Shown piece by piece: positions 62,894 to 64,000 of a stretch of 64,000 bases of DNA. Under the pieces are notes generated by a model, which was not told where the DNA came from, did not search any database, and saw only the letters and a program-made list of their open reading frames with translations. Numbering within the stretch: position 1 is the first letter of the stretch; the number at the start of each line of letters is the position of its first letter. Position numbers and translations under genes: made by a program. The DNA is from Bradyrhizobium sp. 170 (lineage in GTDB: Bacteria; Pseudomonadota; Alphaproteobacteria; Rhizobiales; Xanthobacteraceae), in contig NZ_CP064703.1 of the NCBI RefSeq assembly GCF_023101085.1, positions 7,750,001 through 7,814,000 on the forward strand. The letters are read 5' to 3'.

Positions 62894-63517
62894 ATGAGGG
62901 ACGCCTTGATAGCTTCGTGCCTGAAAGCCCCGCGCGCGACGATCGCCGCGGCACTGCTTGTCGTTTCCTGCGCGCTCGGCGGCTGCGCTGGCGGCGGCGC
63001 AACGGGCAGCGGCTCGTACGCGATGGCGCCGAGCGCCGGTGGCGGCGCCACCGTGGCATTCGAATCGATCGACGGTCCGCCGCCGCAGGTGTTCGACCGC
63101 ATGGTCAGCGTGCTCGACAGCGAGTCGAAGCTGCGCAACCTGTCGATCGTCTCCCGCGAGGGCGGGGCTTCCTACCGCGTGCGCAGCTATCTGTCGGCGC
63201 AGGTGGTTCGTGGCAAGACCGTGATCGCCTGGGTCTGGGACGTCTACGACAACAACCAGCAGCGCGCGCTGCGGCTTTCCGGCGAAGAAGCGGCCGGCAA
63301 GGCCGGACGCGACGCCTGGGCGGCGGCCGACGACCTCGTATTGCGAAAGATTGCGCAGGCCGGCCTCAGCGGCCTGTCGGGTATGATTAACGGAACTCCG
63401 GATGCAGCCCCGGCCCCGGTCCCCGAGCGCCGCGGTCCCGCGGTCGCGAGTGTGGAAGAGACAGCACCCGCCCAAGGTGCGGCCAGCGTCACGGCGCTCG
63501 GTTTCAGCGCCCAATAA
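62894..63517 (+). CDS. Lipoprotein, 207 aa
   Basis: A lipoprotein signal: LLVVSCALGGC places the lipobox cysteine at residue 31 with Leu-Gly-Gly before it. Mature part: ESIDGPPPQVFDRMVSVLDSESKLRNLSIVSREGGASYRVRSYLSAQVVRGKTVIAWVWDVYD, then a Pro/Ala/Glu-rich tail. ATG at 62894 has GGGAG at 62887. Several homologues of this kind are seen in Bradyrhizobium as far as I recall, without function. It lies 2.2 kb from lgt, whose product would lipidate it. Confidence 0.83.
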   Translation: MRDALIASCLKAPRATIAAALLVVSCALGGCAGGGATGSGSYAMAPSAGGGATVAFESIDGPPPQVFDRMVSVLDSESKLRNLSIVSREGGASYRVRSYLSAQVVRGKTVIAWVWDVYDNNQQRALRLSGEEAAGKAGRDAWAAADDLVLRKIAQAGLSGLSGMINGTPDAAPAPVPERRGPAVASVEETAPAQGAASVTALGFSAQ

Positions 63518-63686
63518 TCGGCCCCGTAAAGTCCCGTATTGGCCGATTTTTGACCGGGAAAACGACGTCTACGGGTTGCCAGCCGAGCCACCCGCCTGAT
63601 ATCTCCTCGCCCATCGAAAGCGCCGGTTCCGAGGATTTCTCGATATGCTGAACGTCGTATCCAGCAAGGCGCGAGGAGAAGCGTTG

Positions 63687-64000
63687 ATGGCGGCCAAGAA
63701 CGGCTCGATCAAGCTGGTTGCCGGCAATTCCAATCCCGCGCTGGCCCAGGAAATCGCCAGTTGGCTGAACCTGCCGCTGGCCAGGGCCAGCGTCCGCCGC
63801 TTTGCCGACAACGAGATTTTCGTCGAAATCCTCGAGAACGTGCGCGGCTCGGATGCCTTCATCATCCAGTCGACGTCGTTTCCGGCCAACGACCATCTGA
63901 TGGAACTGCTGATCATCACCGATGCGCTGCGCCGTTCGTCCGCCCGCCGCATCACCGCTGTGATCCCCTACTTCGGCTACGCCCGGCAGGACCGCAAGGT
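63687..64000 (+). CDS. prs: Ribose-phosphate pyrophosphokinase, N-terminal part (runs off the window)
   Basis: Makes PRPP from ribose-5-phosphate and ATP. The visible 104 residues: [79 protein letters not shown], all matching the N-terminal half with the phosphate-binding and ATP-contacting segments. ATG at 63687 has SD GAGGAG; an ATG at 63645 would add 14 residues. No catalytic flexible-loop region is visible because of the window edge. Confidence 0.95.
   Translation, partial: MAAKNGSIKLVAGNSNPALAQEIASWLNLPLARASVRRFADNEIFVEILENVRGSDAFIIQSTSFPANDHLMELLIITDALRRSSARRITAVIPYFGYARQDRK

Overview
The window looks like a chromosomal segment of a Bradyrhizobium-type alphaproteobacterium (Nitrobacteraceae, Rhizobiales). 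This is inferred from the high-GC codon use, the Rhizobiales-style UvrB with long N- and C-terminal extensions, DUF992 and DUF1501/DUF1800 genes, and many intergenic palindromes of the kinds common in Bradyrhizobium and Rhodopseudomonas. No rRNA, tRNA or CRISPR array was seen.

Region 1 (1-12.4 kb): the 5' part of glmM; an FMN lactate dehydrogenase (lldD); a glycine-rich secreted protein; two tandem exported paralogues; aroE; a divergent EF-G paralogue that lacks the catalytic histidine; an alpha/beta hydrolase bracketed by a duplicated palindrome plus DUF992 unit; a HigB/HigA-type toxin-antitoxin pair; a second intact DUF992 gene; and aspartate aminotransferase.

Region 2 (13-24 kb): a GST, a PQQ-type sugar dehydrogenase, a YefM/YoeB pair with a clear TGTACA operator, a DMT/DUF486 protein, a membrane PAS protein, a GNAT enzyme, an aldo/keto reductase, a DUF1800-DUF1501 operon, a CWC-type cysteine-rich protein coupled to a HAD hydrolase, and a TetR regulator.

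Region 3 (24-38.7 kb): an enoyl-CoA hydratase divergent from TetR, a membrane-AraC regulator followed by a serine hydrolase, a 3' remnant of a second crotonase, two GSTs, a TSUP transporter, a LysR gene overlapping a flavin monooxygenase, a large membrane protein of unknown function, and uvrB.

Region 4 (38.7-49 kb) is the accessory part. It holds a second serine hydrolase, an IS91-type element (tyrosine recombinase plus HUH transposase), a Sel1 protein, a frameshifted alpha/beta hydrolase-adenylate cyclase, dcyD, a frameshifted orphan antitoxin, a frameshifted SEC-C gene and dense repeats. It reads as an insertion-prone, decaying island.

Region 5 (49-64 kb) returns to conserved genes: small exported and NTF2-like proteins, two MaoC-fold genes, a DUF4282 protein, ychF, pth, rplY, ubiK, a dienelactone hydrolase, the lgt-midA-pgeF cluster, a deleted quinone oxidoreductase remnant, a lipoprotein and the start of prs.

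No clearly new multi-gene system was found. The best leads are the EF-G paralogue with an altered G3 motif, the duplicated DUF992/palindrome unit around the hydrolase, the hairpin over the recombinase ribosome binding site in the IS91-like element, the putative membrane-AraC/serine hydrolase sensory pair, and the number of genes caught in the process of decay. All family assignments come from reading motifs by eye; no database search was run.
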